From positions 22,230-86,229 of the forward strand of contig WEDG01003994.1 of NCBI GenBank assembly GCA_017591395.1: a stretch of 64,000 nt of DNA, in the 5' to 3' direction. The DNA is from Schistocephalus solidus. Its lineage: Eukaryota > Platyhelminthes > Cestoda > Diphyllobothriidea > Diphyllobothriidae. Shown here one piece after another: positions 1-10,208 of the stretch. The stretch's first letter is position 1. Each line of letters begins with the position of its first letter. The notes beneath the pieces are model-generated. The model ran no database searches. It saw only the letters and a list, made by a program, of their open reading frames with translations, and was not told the origin of the DNA. The position numbers and the translations under genes are program-made.

Positions 1-1059
1 AGCACCTCCTTTTCGTTCGCAGATAACCATCATTAGAATTACAATCTGAATACTGACCTATGCAGGCCTCAGATTCATCACTGATTCTCATGCGAACTAG
101 CAACCCTGAGCGCATTATGTTGACTTCTTCTTAATCCCTTGCCAGTTCTCCCATTATCCTTTCGTACTACGCTCAGAAGCCACCTCACGTGCTTCTTCAT
201 ATGAACTCGCGGAGTAGTTTTGTTTCTTCTGCGCCTCTTTTTTAAAATAAGACGATCTTCGCATCCGGTTTTAGTCCCTTCTTGATTTCGACCATCAGTT
301 GGAAATATTGACGTCTCTAATAGTTGCCTTGGTCTTCGCGGTTCTCCTCTTTCTTGACCCTTTGCAAACTGTTACAACCTCGTCCGCCATTGTATCTGCC
401 GCGCCTTAAGGTGATGGGGCTTGCGGCCCTAGCCTTCTCCCCGGTGTTGACCCTACACGGACTGCTGCCGATTTTTTCGGGTTTTTCTGTCGTTGGTCTG
501 ATAAATCAGCAATGAGAGTATCACGGTCGCTTCTATGGCAATTCTACCATGACCTTAACGATCTCTACGGTCCTTTCCACGTTCAACCCTAAGCGTACGG
601 ATGATAACTGCGAAGGTTTCCCCTGTCTTGCATTCTCGACGGTTACGCTTATAGCTAGTCGATACGAATTGTGATCACACCTGCGTTGGTGAAAAGTAAA
701 CCCTGTTGTTACATACTTTTTTCACGATGAGGAGCGTTTCGAACCCTCAAACGCTCTCATCAGCATGTCGGCCCTACCTCACGCGTGTGTTTTCTCCCAG
801 GAGCGACAGTTATTTTTTCTCCTTAAAAACCCACAAACCCCATTCAACATATACCTTTTGAATAAAAATATCCAAGATTTTTTTGTTAATGTCTGCTATT
901 TTTATCTATTTTTTGGCCACACTGATTTGTTTCATTTGTCATCGGCAAGACGCTGACCTACTATTCCTAACTTAACTGTACACGATTTCTTACTCGTTTA
1001 TTTTTTTTTCCAATGAAAGTGCCATTTCGGGTACTCAAATAAAACATATCTCTATCTAT
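1..1059. other. Unassigned, T-rich non-coding stretch
   Basis: I find no recognisable gene here. The short open frames have no motif I recognise. Between about 720 and 900 the order of features (a GAGGAGCGTT-like block, a T-rich TTTTTTCTCC block, then a CCAAGATTTTT-like block) loosely recalls the 3'-tail repeat R at 3,235 and 22,010. It could therefore be a very diverged relative of that repeat. This is a weak eye match only. Confidence 0.3.
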
Positions 1060-1563
1060 AACTCCGTAAATGCCCACACCCTGCCAACATGCCCACACTG
1101 TCAGTGCACCCTCCACGCACGAATCGGCCTGGTGGGACATCTTCGGACGCAATGCAATAACAATCCGACAACTTCAGATTCTGCCTCAGCGAACACCTCC
1201 TCTGTCAAACCCAGCTCCGGACCTACGACGATCACCGACGCCACCACTTCCCACACGCGCACCATTGAAGGAATCTCCTCCGACTACTCGCCATGTGATG
1301 CCACAACCACCACCATCACCACTCTCAGAGATAGGAACTTGATCGTAACCTGTCCCCATGGCAATCGCATATTCACCTCACGCATCGACCTGGTCAGTCA
1401 TTTGCGATCCATCGCACAGAGACTGATGAATCAGTGCCTGGGATTCCGACCTTCAGTCACCGTGCCCACCTCCACTGTCCTCAATGGTCACGCACTTCCA
1501 CACACTGCACAGGCGTATTATATCACGCGCGTCTCCCCAATAACCTGTGGTAAAATACCGTAG
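1060..1563 (+). pseudogene. C2HC zinc-finger tail of an RTE-like retrotransposon (fragment)
   Basis: The frame that ends with TAG at 1,563 contains a finger at about 1,087-1,155. Its pattern is CPHC, then a basic stretch with GLVGHLRTQC, giving a C-x2-C-x12-H-x4-C finger. A Thr/Ser/Pro-rich linker follows, then a second finger at about 1,350-1,410 in which the second Cys is replaced by Gly (CPHG). The same Cys/His block, linker composition and second finger occur at 55,480-55,990, downstream of RTE-like reverse transcriptase remnants. I therefore read this as the severed C-terminal tail of such an element, not a host transcription factor. No reverse transcriptase is visible upstream of it. 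The fragment is decayed and probably non-functional. Confidence 0.6.
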
Positions 1564-1739
1564 GCTAAACCGTATCAACGCACAATTCCTCCATCCATAT
1601 ATACACAACAACCTCACCATCAAAACGTACCTGAGAATATCACGGTTTTCTAGAAACAGTGGTTTGGAAGACAGCCAACTGACGTTTACACCAGACTACG
1701 CGTTCGGCCCAGTTTGTTGCTCGTTGAGTGGCTGACTGA

Positions 1740-2190
1740 TGGACTGGGATTCAGACAGCTATGACTCATTCTTTCTCTCGGGTTTTTGAATCCTGATGAC
1801 TGCGTTAAAGGGGCCAGGTCGCGCTGTGGCGATTGTAGACGGTTACGTCGGCCAGTCAGCCAATGCGCCCACTCCCGCATCAGGTAACTGACTGGCTCGG
1901 ACGGTGGTCTGATTGTGGGGGTGGGGTAGATAGTGAGGTTGACGGCTCAGTACATTTTTCCTCACTGTAAAAAATCTGATGCGCTTGAAATTATGACGGT
2001 GCGCTAAAAGCCATGGCTTGAAAGGTTGCCAGCTGACGGACCACGTGATCAGCCTAGTGCATGCGTTTTTGCGCAATGGACGACTGGCGGACTGAGAGTC
2101 AGGCTGCAGTAGCTCCTCTTAATGTGATCTTCATGACACTCCCACTCAGCTAGGTTCAGAACCACCCCTCCTTGTGTCATATTCGTTTTT
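1740..2190 (+). repeat. Dispersed repeat family S, copy 1
   Basis: About 450 bp. It matches, in reverse complement, the sequence at 61,150-61,600 over most of its length. Shared landmarks include GGCCAGGTCG, CAGCCAATGCGCCCA, CTCGGACGGTGGTCTGATTG and GGCTTGAAAGGTTGCCA-type blocks in the same order. A more diverged third copy lies at about 37,560-37,850. No coding capacity is conserved between copies, so this is probably a non-autonomous or UTR-derived repeat of unknown class. Confidence 0.7.
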
Positions 2191-2579
2191 TGTTAGACCA
2201 CAGGGTGTGAGCCTGTGCCTTCTCCCATATCTGGTCTTCTCGACTCTGTTGTAACATCGGGTTCAGGTGAATAAGTGGAAAAAAGAGTGAGGTAGATGCT
2301 GTGAAAGTCTACTTTCACTATAATCCAGTATAAGTCACCTTCCCTAAGCAACCCTGCTCTGGTGCATCGTTAAAAACGACGGTCGAACTGGCATCTGCTG
2401 GTATTTTAGTGAACTGTTCTGACAAAATGGACAGTTTTGCGAATACCACATGCATTTTAATAATAAAACTATGATGTATAAAGTGCCAGACGGCCTGTGA
2501 CTGAAACGCCCCAATAAATCTCTGAAAGTAATCGATATTTGTGATAGTCAGGTGATGTTGTCGAGTAAGTCACTACCAT
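2191..2579. other. No feature recognised
   Basis: There is no open frame, repeat partner or motif that I can support here. It lies between the family S repeat and the left end of CR1-like copy A1. Confidence 0.4.
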
Positions 2580-3234
2580 AATTAGTATACAAAGGAAACA
2601 TTGGAAGACCGGCATCCCAAGAAGAAGGCAAAAGCCCAAAACGGAGGACTGAATGAAATAAAAGAACTACTGAATGAGATAGACTGGAGCCTGGCACACA
2701 TGCCTGACCCAAACACTGCCTGGATCTTCTTTAGGAACTTGATTCCGCAGTTATTAGAGAGCTACTTTCCACTTAAAAGGAGATCGTCTGACATCGGGAC
2801 TGGAAAAGAATCTGAAGAAGAAAAAGAAGAAGAAGAAGAATAAAAGGAAACTGCGGAGAATATATGCCAGATATCAAAAACCCGAACAGTGCAATTGGTG
2901 TCGGGATCTTCTGAGGAAAAAATCAGCTTTTGACTCAGAAATAGCCAAAGGCATAGCAGGAAAATCGAAAATGTTCTTTTCTTACGTGAATATAGGCGAA
3001 CGAAATCTGGACTCCATTCCTTGTCTAAAAGGCCACAAGGGAAATAATTTAATCCAAAAGTAAGATAAAGCCAACCTTTTATCCAATTCCATAATGTCAG
3101 TGGAGAGGAAGGACCTAATTTTTGACGAGAAAGGAAACCAAAGCATTGCAGTACCTACAGGTATAATACGCACGGTGTTGTTCCCAACAGACACGGCAAG
3201 GAAAACACTTGAATATTTACAGCCGACTAAATCA

Positions 3235-3812
3235 CATCGTCCGGGTTCTGATGTTTTCACCACCTTATCGGTGGACTATGCAGTCAGTAAGGTGGCATCT
3301 CGGTAATGATCTCATGAACTCTACTGTCCCCTTTTCATTTCGACCCTGTTGTCCACGATGATATCCTCCTGTAGCACCTTACTAGTGGTCGCAAACAGTA
3401 GCTCTGGCTGTTATATGATCTCTCCCACGACAAGGAGCGTTCCACACCCTCACACGTAGTCACTAACATCACACTGCATCGTATCAATCCCATAAACTCT
3501 AGCAGAAGCAGTTTTTCTCCTAGTTTTTCTTTTTAAATTGGTGGCTCACCTAACTCAGCCCCGATTTAACCGTAGGGGTTTTTTTCACTGCTTCTTTCCT
3601 AGTTTACCGTGTATTCCAAAGATTTTTGATGTTTATTTAAAAAATGACGAATCGTTATGTATCGGATGTGCGTACCATACTACTTATATCTGCTGTTAAT
3701 ATGGCTCTTAATATAGAGCAGCAATTATTCACTTTGCATTTATTTATACCGCGATACTAAATTTGTAATGATGGGGCTCCAGGCCTTAAATATACAATTT
3801 ATTTATCTCCAC
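3235..3812 (+). repeat. 3'-tail repeat R, copy 1, inserted in A1
   Basis: About 575 bp that align almost end to end with 22,010-22,608. Both copies share GGGTTCTGATG near the left end, CACGACAAGGAGCGTTCCA in the middle, a T-rich block ending TTTCACTGCTTCTTTCC, TATTCCAAAGATTTTTGA, and CCTTAAATATACAATTT at the right end. The T-rich block resembles the 3' UTR of element B. I therefore read R as a 5'-truncated 3' end of a B-related non-LTR retrotransposon. It interrupts the A1 reverse transcriptase between its PTKS motif and the following block. Confidence 0.75.
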
Positions 3813-5399
3813 AAAAGTGCTGAATCAACTCACCGAACAACGACCTCTCCCATCCCCAAGAACTTTGAAAGTCAAAGTTCTATATAGAGGCGAGGGAGCC
3901 TCATAAAATAACTTCAGAACAGTGATTATCAAAAGCATTTTTTGCAAGGTAATGGAGAAGATAATCAAAACGGAATTAACGCAGCATCTTAAAGAGAACA
4001 ACTTGCTAAGTTCCCATCAACCTGGATGTAGAATTGGTCGATCCTGCCGCACCAACTTGCTTATATCCCTGTAAAGTTAAACTCAATTAGTAGAAATGGT
4101 TTTGTTAGTCGATGCTGTCTTCATTGACTTTAGCAAAGCCTTTGGCATGGTTTTTTAGAATTTATATTTGGTTAGCGCCGGTAAGGCACTGTCGAAACAA
4201 ACAGTTGTACCAAAATAAAATTATTACAATGTGTGCATATAAAATGTAAAAATGTTTAATAATGTGGGCAGAACTTGTCCTGTTAGGGCAAATGATAGCG
4301 ATGTTTTGAAATTAATTGTGAACTAGAAAATACGCAGTGAAAAAATTCTACCTTGAAAGTGGAGGTAGATTTCAATAGGCCTCCATTTTGGAATAGAGGG
4401 TAGGAGAAAAACTGCTTAGGAAAAAAGGTAAGGGGTAGAGTAGGCTTATACTACCGTAGAATTTCAGAACGAGATAATGAAACGTCGATATGGTTCATTT
4501 GATCACGAAGGCACATGAAACAAAATCTCACGCAAAGGCATCAGTGAACTTGACGCCTCAGAATCTCAGGATTCAGCATTGAATTATGTTGCTGGTAAGT
4601 ATCCAAAGAAATGTGAGCATTACTGACCATGTGCGGCCAAATAACTTCCATCGTTTGAATGACTGATAGCATAAGGAGACATAATGGTTCCTCGGGGACT
4701 CAAGGTAGAGAAAAATAGTTTCAAGGAGCTTTCCTAAATGCCGATGGTCCTTTCTCCGAGTCATGGAGAAAGCTGCTCAGAAAAGATGAGGAAAATAAAA
4801 GTTTACTAGAAACAGTGTTAAGATGAATGTGCAGTCTTCGCTTGAATGCGAGAGTTAACTACCTAATTTCAATTGGTAAGTTAGTCAAAAGAAAGCTTTA
4901 CCTAGAAGTAAAGAAAAGCGGGCGTTTCGATGCGGAGGAGGCAGGAGGAGGTTGAATTTATGCTGAATTTCTTAGGTTACAAGGGAGAATAACGGGGATA
5001 ATGACAGAAAGCTTGGGGAGATGTTAGCTATTATTTAGTCGAAAAAGGAGACAAAGCCTGCTTTCAGTCTCTTGATCCAAAGAAATTTAATCTTCGTCAG
5101 CTGGCATCAAGTTGAGTAGGAAGTATTTGAAAGAGTCGGACTCCGGAGTTTTAGGTGAGAGGTCTTTGGACATTTTCAATTTTTGAATGGCAAGATTCGT
5201 TCATTAAACTGAAGAAAGGACACAAAATTTCAAGAAAGAAACATACGATAAGTGTTAATTTAATTTCAGAAAGGTAAAAATTATAAGAAATAAAGCCGCA
5301 AATCTGAGCAGGTTTGGCCGTAATTATATCGGCGTGAGGCGAAAGACCTAATTTATTGGTTTGAGGAAAATTCAGTCATAGGGCAACCTTTAAAAATAA

Positions 5400-5962
5400 C
5401 AGGTTGCAACAACCTTACATGCCCAAAACATATGTAGCGACACTTCGAATGTGAGGACTCCATTAGCCGTGTGGAGCTTCACGCCGAAAGAGCGTATAAG
5501 TCCGAATGAATTTGTTCTAGGCATCGTTCGGCCGTAGAGTTAGAGAAGGAATACACGTATTTGAGATCATCAGCATAAAGATATGATTTAGAATGTTTAA
5601 CTATCGATGAAATATCATTTATGTAAAGTAAGAACAACAAAGGACCTAACACGGTAACTTGAAGGACACCACTCACAATCGGGGTATCACTTGAATATGA
5701 GGACCTCAATAACCCTTTTTTCGATCAGAAAGGTATGATCTAATAAAGTCAGTAAGAGGACTACGAAATCCTAGTGCTATTAGTTTTAGCTAGAAGTCGT
5801 CTATGAGGCACTTTATCGAATGCCTTGATAAGATCAAAAAAGATCACTGCTACAGAGAGATGATCATTAGGGAGAGAGGTTATTATATTAAGAAAAGATC
5901 TATGTAAGGTTTCAAAAGAGCGGTCCAGTAAAAGCCATGTTGGGAGGAGTTGAGAAATTGAT
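5400..5962 (-). pseudogene. Reverse transcriptase fragment of element F
   Basis: The minus-strand translation shows the palm-domain blocks of a non-LTR reverse transcriptase in order. They are QHGF, FFDLIKAFDKVPH (the first catalytic Asp region), SGVLQVTVLGPLLFLLYIND (a degenerate GVPQGSVLGP block) and LYADDLKYVY with the catalytic YADD intact. In a live element this enzyme would copy the element RNA at a nicked chromosomal site. At least one frame change occurs between the KAFDKVPH block and the YADD block, and the 5' half of the RT lies on the far side of element D. It is a pseudogene. Confidence 0.75.
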
Positions 5963-6010
5963 TACTTATGCAAAAGTCTGTAATGTTTTTGCAATTAATT
6001 TTTTAAAGGG

Positions 6011-7505
6011 TTTAGCAAGAGATGGCGTCAGTGACAAACTACAGGCCTATAAGCTTGACATGCATCCTTGGCAAGATTATGGAAAGGATCATCAAGAACG
6101 AATTGGTGAAATTCCTAGAGATTCATTATTTGTTATCAAGCTGTCAACACGGGTTCAGAAAAGGAAGATCATGCACAACGAATTTGCTGTATTCGCTCCA
6201 GAGGTGGATCCAAGCACTTGAAGATAGACACGCGGTTCACATTGCCTTCATTGACTTTCAAAAGGCCTTCGATACTGTGCCGCACGAGAGACTGCTGTAC
6301 AAGCTAGAAAGAATTGGAATCAGAGGTAACCTCCTCAAGTGGATCGAAAACTTCATCGTGGGTCGGCGCCAAGTTGTGTGCATCGGCCAAGAGAGGTCAA
6401 GTTCTGCTGCGGTCGAGAGTGGGGTTCCTCAGGGTTCAGTACTAGGGCCAATCCTGTTTTTAATATACGTAAACGATTGTGTCAGGAATCTCGAATGTGA
6501 AGCAGCAATGTTTGCCGATGAAATTAAAATTTGGAATGTAATCCAGAGCCCTGCTGACGAAGATAAACTGCAGTTCAAACTAACTCGGTTGGAGGAGTGG
6601 TCGAATCATTGGCTTTTGCGGTTCAACGTCGATAATTGTACAATATTTCGCTTAGGCAATCCATTTGAATCTATCAAAATTAGAAGTTACTATCTCAACG
6701 GTGAAGCCTTAAAACACGTGGAAACCCAAAATAACCTTGGTGTGCTGACGACCACCACCTTAAAACCATGGTCTCACTGCTCGAAAGTGGCGAAGAGCGC
6801 AATTGCGGTGTTGCATGTCATCAGACGAGCCTTTTTGGATTTCGATGAAGATCTCTTCGCTAAGACGTTTGGAACATTCATTAGGCCGCATTTGGAATAA
6901 GCTATGCAAGCCTGGAAACCCTGGACAGTTCAAGATCAGAAATGCCTAGAAAGAGTACAAAGGAAAGCCACCAAAATGGTTAGACGTCAAAGCTCCTTGC
7001 CATATCCAACCAAACTAATGAATCTTAATCTGTTCCATTTGAGTGATAGGCAAATGCGTGGTGATCTCATGCAGACATTCCGCATTGTGAAGGGATTGGA
7101 TTGTGGCCTGAAATTCTCGGACTTCTTTGAATTTGCCACCATGACCCATCTCCGAGGTCATCCATAGAAACCGCGTGTCCAGCAGGCGAGACTGGATGTG
7201 CGCAAGTTCTCCTTCTCTGTCAGAGTGGTTAAACCATGGAATGCCCTCCCTGAAGACGTTGTGATGTCACCATCGCTGGAAAGCTGTAAAAGGAACCTTG
7301 ACAGTTTTATGTTCCAAAACGAGCCCGAGCGATGAGGAATTTATCTTAACCCTGGAGAGTCGTGCACCACTTGTCATATTTTATGACCGCCTTATGTACC
7401 TTTGCAACCCACACGGTTTCTTTGTATACCGCACTTAATTTTACGTTACAAATAGGGTACTCAAAGGCCCATGCCTATTTCCCTCAATAAATTGAATTGA
7501 AAAAA
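6011..7505 (+). mobile_element. CR1-like element D, 5'-truncated, inserted in F
   Basis: The element begins in mid-RT with TNYRPISLTC and runs to a 3' end CCCTCAATAAATTGAATTGA at about 7,500. Such an AATAAAnTGAATnnA end resembles the ends of the A family and E. It is the youngest-looking copy in this part of the nest, with one long frame and only two stops. Its flanks on both sides are minus-strand RT segments of element F that fit together, so D landed in F after F landed in A1. Confidence 0.75.
6022..7335 (+). pseudogene. Element D ORF2 C-terminal half (reverse transcriptase)
   Basis: One reading frame is open from 6,022 to the TGA at 7,333-7,335 except for TAA at 6,898 and TAG at 7,165. 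Blocks seen in order are YRPISLTC, HGFRKGRSC, IDFQKAFDTVPHERLL, SGVPQGSVLGPILFLIYVND, MFADEIKIW, then the C-terminal thumb/connection with TFIRPHLE and AWKPWT. The catalytic FADD motif reads FADE (GAA at 6,520-6,522), a conservative but normally inactivating change of the second metal-binding Asp. The TAA replaces an expected Tyr codon in the LEYA motif and the TAG an expected Leu in RGHPL, so both look like point mutations in a once intact frame. Endonuclease and ORF1 are absent. Confidence 0.85.
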
Positions 7506-8083
7506 TGGCATTTTATGAACACCACGATAGTTATGAATGTCAGGGTGGGAACCGATTTAAAAATTGTAATTATAATAGAAGTTTTCCAATGATCGGGGAA
7601 TAAACTGTTTTCGAAAAATACTGAGAATAATTTGCTCAGTAACGGTGGAAAATCTCTTAACTGTTTAATAATTGAGTTTGGAACTTTATCAGTTCCAAAC
7701 AGACGGCTGATCTCGAACCTGCCTCAAATAGGTTTGACTGACAACCTACAAAATGGTTGGCCGACTTTCTCGCAGGCATGCGTCAAATTCTTCATATTGG
7801 TGATGCCAAGTCGCACTGTGAAAATGTTAACATTGGGGTTCCGCTGGGGAGCGTTCTGGGTCCTGTTCTGTTCCTGGTATATGCGAACGACTGCCTTGAT
7901 TGACTGACATATGGGAAAGTCATGTTTGCTCGTGATTTGAAGCTATGGGATTCACTGGAAAATCCGGAGGATGACCAGAGCTTACAAAATAACTTGGATC
8001 ACTTGTAAAAATGGTGTGATAGGTGGTTGAACCTTAATTTCAATAAATATCACGTCATCCGACTATTGTCCAGTTACAGAAGG

Positions 8084-8929
8084 GTATCAAGTGCAAAGGA
8101 ACCACGTATCTTTTTGTTCTCCGGCTTGGACAGTTTGAAAATCGTTAACACTTCGCTTGTTCTGATTCTGACACTAAAACTGCCACTACATGAATGTAAT
8201 GGTTCTTTGGAATTTTCGGGAATTTTTCTGGTGCCGAATTACCTCATAAAACGACATCAAATTCGAATTTGTTTATCACCTTCGTCGACTTGATTAAACA
8301 GCCTCTACACCAATAAATACTGACAACCGCTCAGTGAACCAAACGTGCAAAACCCCTTTAAGATCTGAAGTTATCCAGGACCTTTGACCTCTACAAACAG
8401 CTGAGTCGTTCCTGAATATTTTTCCTATCATTTATTGTTTTTTAAAGTGGTTTTGAACGAATAGGCGCATTTATTGCTCATATTGTTTCTATTGCGGCGC
8501 CGCTGTTTCGTATTAACATTCGATAGTGAATTCGGTTCGGAAAAGCACTTTTTTGTGCTCAGTAAACTATGCGCGTGATAATTTAAGCTACTCGTTTAAA
8601 CTTAATGCATCCTCGTAGAGATCTTGCTGGCATGGGAAACGCAAATGTTTACGACCCAACCACGTGAGAAAATTATTCACCGCTTCGTCCAGGACTCGAA
8701 GCACCAACCTCTCGATTAGCTACCGATGCTCTTGACCGCTCGGCCACGCACGGGAAGCCAGCAGACAAAAAAATAGTATATCCTACAAAAATAATGATCT
8801 CTCCTGTCTTTGTAAACCGTTTTCGATTTCAAGTGACAAAAACTTACCAGAAATACTAAAGTAACTCTCAGCAGATCGAGAAGAACCACAAAGCTAAAAT
8901 ATTGAAGAACGCAGTGCACTACTGAACAT
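8084..8929. other. Unassigned spacer before A2 ORF1
   Basis: The sequence lies between the last recognisable A1 codons and the start of A2 coding sequence. It may be the A2 5' UTR, wholly or in part. No protein motif is visible. A tRNA-like block on the minus strand sits at 8,693-8,765. Confidence 0.35.
8693..8765 (-). repeat. tRNA-Ser-like sequence (SINE head or tRNA pseudogene)
   Basis: On the minus strand there is an A-box-like TGGCCGAGCGGTCAAGAGC followed about 25 bases later by a B-box-like GCTTCGAGTCCTG. The spacing and the GTGGCCGAG start resemble type II (Ser/Leu) tRNA genes. The anticodon arm does not fold cleanly and the acceptor stem is not convincing by eye. I therefore call it a tRNA-derived repeat or tRNA pseudogene, not a functional tRNA gene. 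Confidence 0.5.
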
Positions 8930-9011
8930 TACCAAAACTAAGCTAAACAGTGAAGGGCTGGCGCACTGTTATGGATGCCGAGGACTCACAACCAGAGTTT
9001 TGAGATTATAA

Positions 9012-10208
9012 GGAGACCTCGATCTCCTATCGGAAATAATATCAGTCCTCATCAAACATAACAAAATTAACTCGCCGAAACACGATGCAAATGAACTGAA
9101 AAACATCAGAAAGCTAGACCATAATAATCGCAAGGAAACGGTAGAGGTCAATAGGCACAACATTAAGCGAAACAAAAAGAGAAAAAGAACGAAGTCACTA
9201 GAACAAACCTCTGAGTCAGTTGAAATACAGATGAACAGAAAGAAAATAAGCGAGGAGGAAATTATGTCTTGCGTACCCCCAGGTTCGGGAAATCTGGTGC
9301 ACATAGAATCCGACTGCACAAAAATAAATCAGCGATCGACGGTCTCTGAAAAGTCGAAAAACAGTAATCGTAAGGTATCTTTACTGCCACGGACAAGCGA
9401 CAGCAGCATGCTCTTTACATGTCCATCGAACTACAATGAAACAGGGCATGGTAGCCAGTAAAGTAATGGCGGAAAAGTGGCCTGCGACTTATCGACAGAC
9501 CTGGATGCCACAAACCAAAATTCAGGTTTCCCGGGTGCTATTCGAGCAAACACATTGTCAAGAGAACTCACGCTGTTTGAAATGTCCATAGATATGTCTG
9601 CAAATCAACCAACAGGCTCACCGATGAGGACAAATTTGAACACAGTATTAAAGACTATAACAAAGGGCATGATTCAACCTTCCATCACTAAACGAATGCA
9701 GGATGCAGAAACGAGTTTTTTCCCTGACAGATTATTTTGTCTGGTAGTTCAGGGAGCCTCAGAGGCTACTGGGGAAACGCCAAAAGAAAGGATAAAATAG
9801 GATTTGCTGACATTTCAAAATTTATTGAATAATACACAAGAAACTGGTGTGACAGTCGACATCAAAAAGATCTTTCGATTGGGGCCTCTCGTTACAAATG
9901 AAACGCATGAGGTTCGACCAAGACCATTAAAAGTTGTCTTGGGGAGCAAACAGCAGGTAGATCTATTGCTCTCTAGAAAGTCCCGACTACGAAAGAATCA
10001 TCGTGTTTTTTTTCAGCCGGATTATTCTCCCACCGATCGGATGAAAATGAGGACATTGGTAGTAGAATTGAAAAGACGTCAATACGAGGGGGAACAAAAC
10101 TTGAAAATTGTAGACTACAAAATCGTCAAAACGGTGCGCTCGTTTTTATGGGAACATCCGGTGATGACGGCAACCACGCCGGTCAAAAGCCCTACCAAAT
10201 GCCTATAG
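9012..10208 (+). pseudogene. A2 ORF1 (putative nucleic-acid-binding protein)
   Basis: One frame runs from about 9,012 to TAA at 10,206-10,208, interrupted by TAA at 9,459 and TAG at 9,798. The N-terminal part is Lys/Asn/Ser-rich and basic. The C-terminal domain (about 9,740-10,150) contains VVQGASEATGETPKERIK, an RLG motif, RPRPLKVVLGSKQQVDLLL, and VFFQPDYS. The same domain plan is present in B ORF1 (VIKGVPES, YRTGK, RPRPLKIILENEAQAQLLL). It looks like a conserved ORF1 domain, plausibly RRM-like and RNA binding as in other LINE ORF1 proteins, but that function is inference. The true start is unclear, because an ATG at 8,971 lies in another frame and soon stops. Confidence 0.7.

Larger units (their letters stand above)
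4151..7690 (-). mobile_element. Minus-strand CR1/Jockey-type element F, inserted in A1
   Basis: The insertion in A1 runs from a T-run at 4,151 (the 3' end of F on the minus strand) to 7,690. Read on the minus strand, 7,690 to 7,506 encodes an early RT segment containing LFSVFFENSLFPDHWKTS. The element is then broken by element D (6,011-7,505). From 6,010 down to about 5,400 the minus strand continues with SSQHGF, FFDLIKAFDKVPHRRLL and LYADDLKYVY. The two halves join logically across D. The 3' part (about 5,400 to 4,151) shows no clear coding and is presumably 3' UTR or decayed sequence. The element is 5'-truncated and carries stops. Confidence 0.65.
2580..8083 (+). mobile_element. CR1-like retrotransposon copy A1 (old, split into pieces)
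   Basis: Pieces at about 2,580-3,234, 3,813-4,150 and 7,691-8,083 align in order with the reverse-transcriptase half of copy A2 (11,059-11,255 and 16,020-17,230). The first covers the linker before the RT (IDWSLAHMPDPNTAW, cf. IDWSPAHEPDPNAAW in A2) up to PTKS. The second covers the region with NNLLSSHQPG and VFIDFSKAFG. The third covers the block corresponding to GVPQGSVLG and FADDLKLW, with FARDLKLW here. The break between pieces 2 and 3 falls inside one codon run: left ends CCTTTGGCATGG, right begins GTTCCAAAC, against CCTTTGACAGGGTTCCACAC in A2. Stops and frameshifts are frequent. A small GAA expansion lies at about 2,810-2,845. A fourth piece may be 18,029-18,700. Confidence 0.75.

Noticed and set aside
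1132..1563. Host zinc-finger transcription factor
   Set aside because: A matching finger-plus-linker arrangement at 55.5 kb follows RTE coding remnants, and the second finger lacks a Cys. A retroelement tail is the better explanation.
2601..2843. Glu-rich 80-residue protein
   Set aside because: It is the linker region of CR1-like A1 running into a small GAA repeat. The equivalent region of A2 shows the true reading.
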